6,600 bases of DNA from Flammeovirgaceae bacterium UBA5867. GTDB lineage: Bacteria; Bacteroidota; Bacteroidia; Cytophagales; Cyclobacteriaceae. Position 1 is the first letter of the stretch, and every line of letters begins with the position of its first letter. The notes below the pieces were generated by a model, which was not told the DNA's origin, made no database searches, and saw only the letters and a list, made by a program, of their open reading frames with translations. Below are positions 6,216-6,600 of the stretch, piece by piece. Made by a program: the position numbers and the translations under genes. Location: positions 10,787 through 17,386 of the forward strand of contig DJFR01000167.1 in the NCBI GenBank assembly GCA_002432545.1. Direction: 5' to 3'.

Positions 6216-6435
6216 TTATACCTTCTTTAAAAATTCTGCGCAAAAATTCTGTGCGCACACAATGTTGCTTCCGTTGATGCGGCAATCCACTTCATCTTCA
6301 CTATCAGTGAGGCGAATCTTTTTCACCAACGTACCTCTCTTTAAGGTAAGTGAAGAACCCTTTACTTACAGATCTTTAATAAGCGTAACTGAATCACCAT
6401 CGCTCAGCACATTGCCGTTACTGTCTTACTTCCAT
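6216..6435 (-). pseudogene. Decayed short PhnA-domain gene (alkylphosphonate utilisation protein family, name only)
   Basis: The reverse strand from 6425 down reads DSNGNVLSDGDSVTLIKDL, then a TAA at 6368-6366, then VKGSSLTLKRGTLVKK and IRLTDSEDEVDCRINGSNIV, and ends in EFLKKV with TAA at 6218-6216. This is recognisably the C-terminal PhnA domain, where the usual reading across the stop is KDLKVKG, so one AAA has become TAA. An ATG at 6435 would start MEV and then reach DSNGN only if two bases are restored (GTA-A-GAC for GTA-AAA-GAC); as it stands that frame stops after five codons. Near the end, a 13-nt segment is repeated next to itself (6229-6241 and 6242-6256), adding about four residues before EFLKK. 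Three lesions in about 220 bases argue for a pseudogene over one sequencing error. Despite the name, PhnA proteins have no proven role in phosphonate use. It is convergent with the upstream secreted-protein gene, 37 nt apart. Confidence 0.8.
6229..6256 (-). repeat. Imperfect tandem duplication inside the PhnA pseudogene
   Basis: AAAAATTCTGCGC (6229-6241) is followed at once by AAAAATTCTGTGCGC (6242-6256) on the plus strand. The copies differ only by two extra bases. The net effect on the reading frame is an in-frame insertion near the C-terminus, consistent with replication slippage. Confidence 0.7.
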
Positions 6436-6580
6436 ACTAGCAAGAATTTATCATTCGGCAAGGTAATCGTTTCTCTGTTGAGATATACCTTTAGAGTCGT
6501 TGTTCGGGTCTTCAATATCTGGCCGTCATTCCCCTCAGATCAGGAACCGTTGCTTATCTTACGATGATTGGTAACAATAC

Positions 6581-6600
6581 TTCTTACTTCTTACTTCTTA
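6581..6600. repeat. Heptanucleotide tandem repeat (TTCTTAC)n, cut by the window edge
   Basis: Two full copies and one six-base partial copy of TTCTTAC lie at the right end, with a preceding AC that continues the phase. The array may extend beyond the window. It lies in non-coding sequence upstream of the PhnA remnant. Confidence 0.7.

Noticed and set aside
6366..6368. In-frame TAA as programmed recoding in the PhnA gene
   Set aside because: A frameshift and a duplication in the same short gene point to decay, and neighbouring genes use standard stop codons normally.
6262..6567. Plus-strand open frame of 101 codons
   Set aside because: It lies opposite the PhnA remnant; its protein has no recognisable features and its openness is a by-product of the reverse-strand coding sequence.

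Overview
The window looks like a chromosomal piece of a Bacteroidota genome, probably of the Chitinophaga/Sphingobacteria type. This is inferred from three traits: promoter-like TAnnTTTG -7 elements, start codons without Shine-Dalgarno sequences, and the typical Bacteroidota order of a TonB-dependent receptor followed by cobalamin genes. No sequence search was possible, so the family assignments rest on motifs and remembered family signatures.

Minus strand, 5677 down to 434: a vitamin B12 uptake and late-assembly operon. A TAnnTTTG-type promoter (about 5647-5677) is followed directly by a cobalamin riboswitch (5439-5638, B12 box at 5455-5470). A leader of about 120 nt then leads to btuB (outer-membrane corrinoid receptor), cobU (cobinamide kinase/guanylyltransferase), cobT (lower-ligand phosphoribosyltransferase), cobS (cobalamin synthase, TTG start) and cobC (alpha-ribazole phosphatase). 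The enzymes are closely spaced: 45 nt btuB-cobU, 4 nt cobU-cobT, 29 nt cobT-cobS and a 16-nt overlap cobS-cobC. Together they would import corrinoids and complete the nucleotide loop: CobU makes AdoCbi-GDP, CobT makes alpha-ribazole phosphate, and CobS and CobC join them and remove the phosphate. Corrin-ring genes, cbiB and the adenosyltransferase are not in the window, so salvage of cobinamide-like precursors is the simplest reading of this cluster alone.

Minus strand, 359 down to 1: the first 119 codons of an Rrf2-family (YwnA-like) transcription regulator, cut by the window edge. A perfect 8-bp inverted repeat with a 5-nt spacer lies directly before its start codon and next to a TAnnTTTG element, which suggests autoregulation.

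Plus strand, 5753-6178: a divergent gene for a small secreted, beta-rich protein of unknown function, with its own TATATTTG promoter element and a very short leader.

Minus strand, 6435-6216: a short PhnA-domain gene that appears broken by a frameshift, an in-frame stop and a small tandem duplication. Beyond it are about 140 nt with no assignable gene and then a heptamer tandem repeat running off the right end. The most interesting non-coding signals are in the riboswitch leader: inverted repeats that could hide the btuB start codon or compete with aptamer helix P2, in a host type that does not rely on Shine-Dalgarno sequences.
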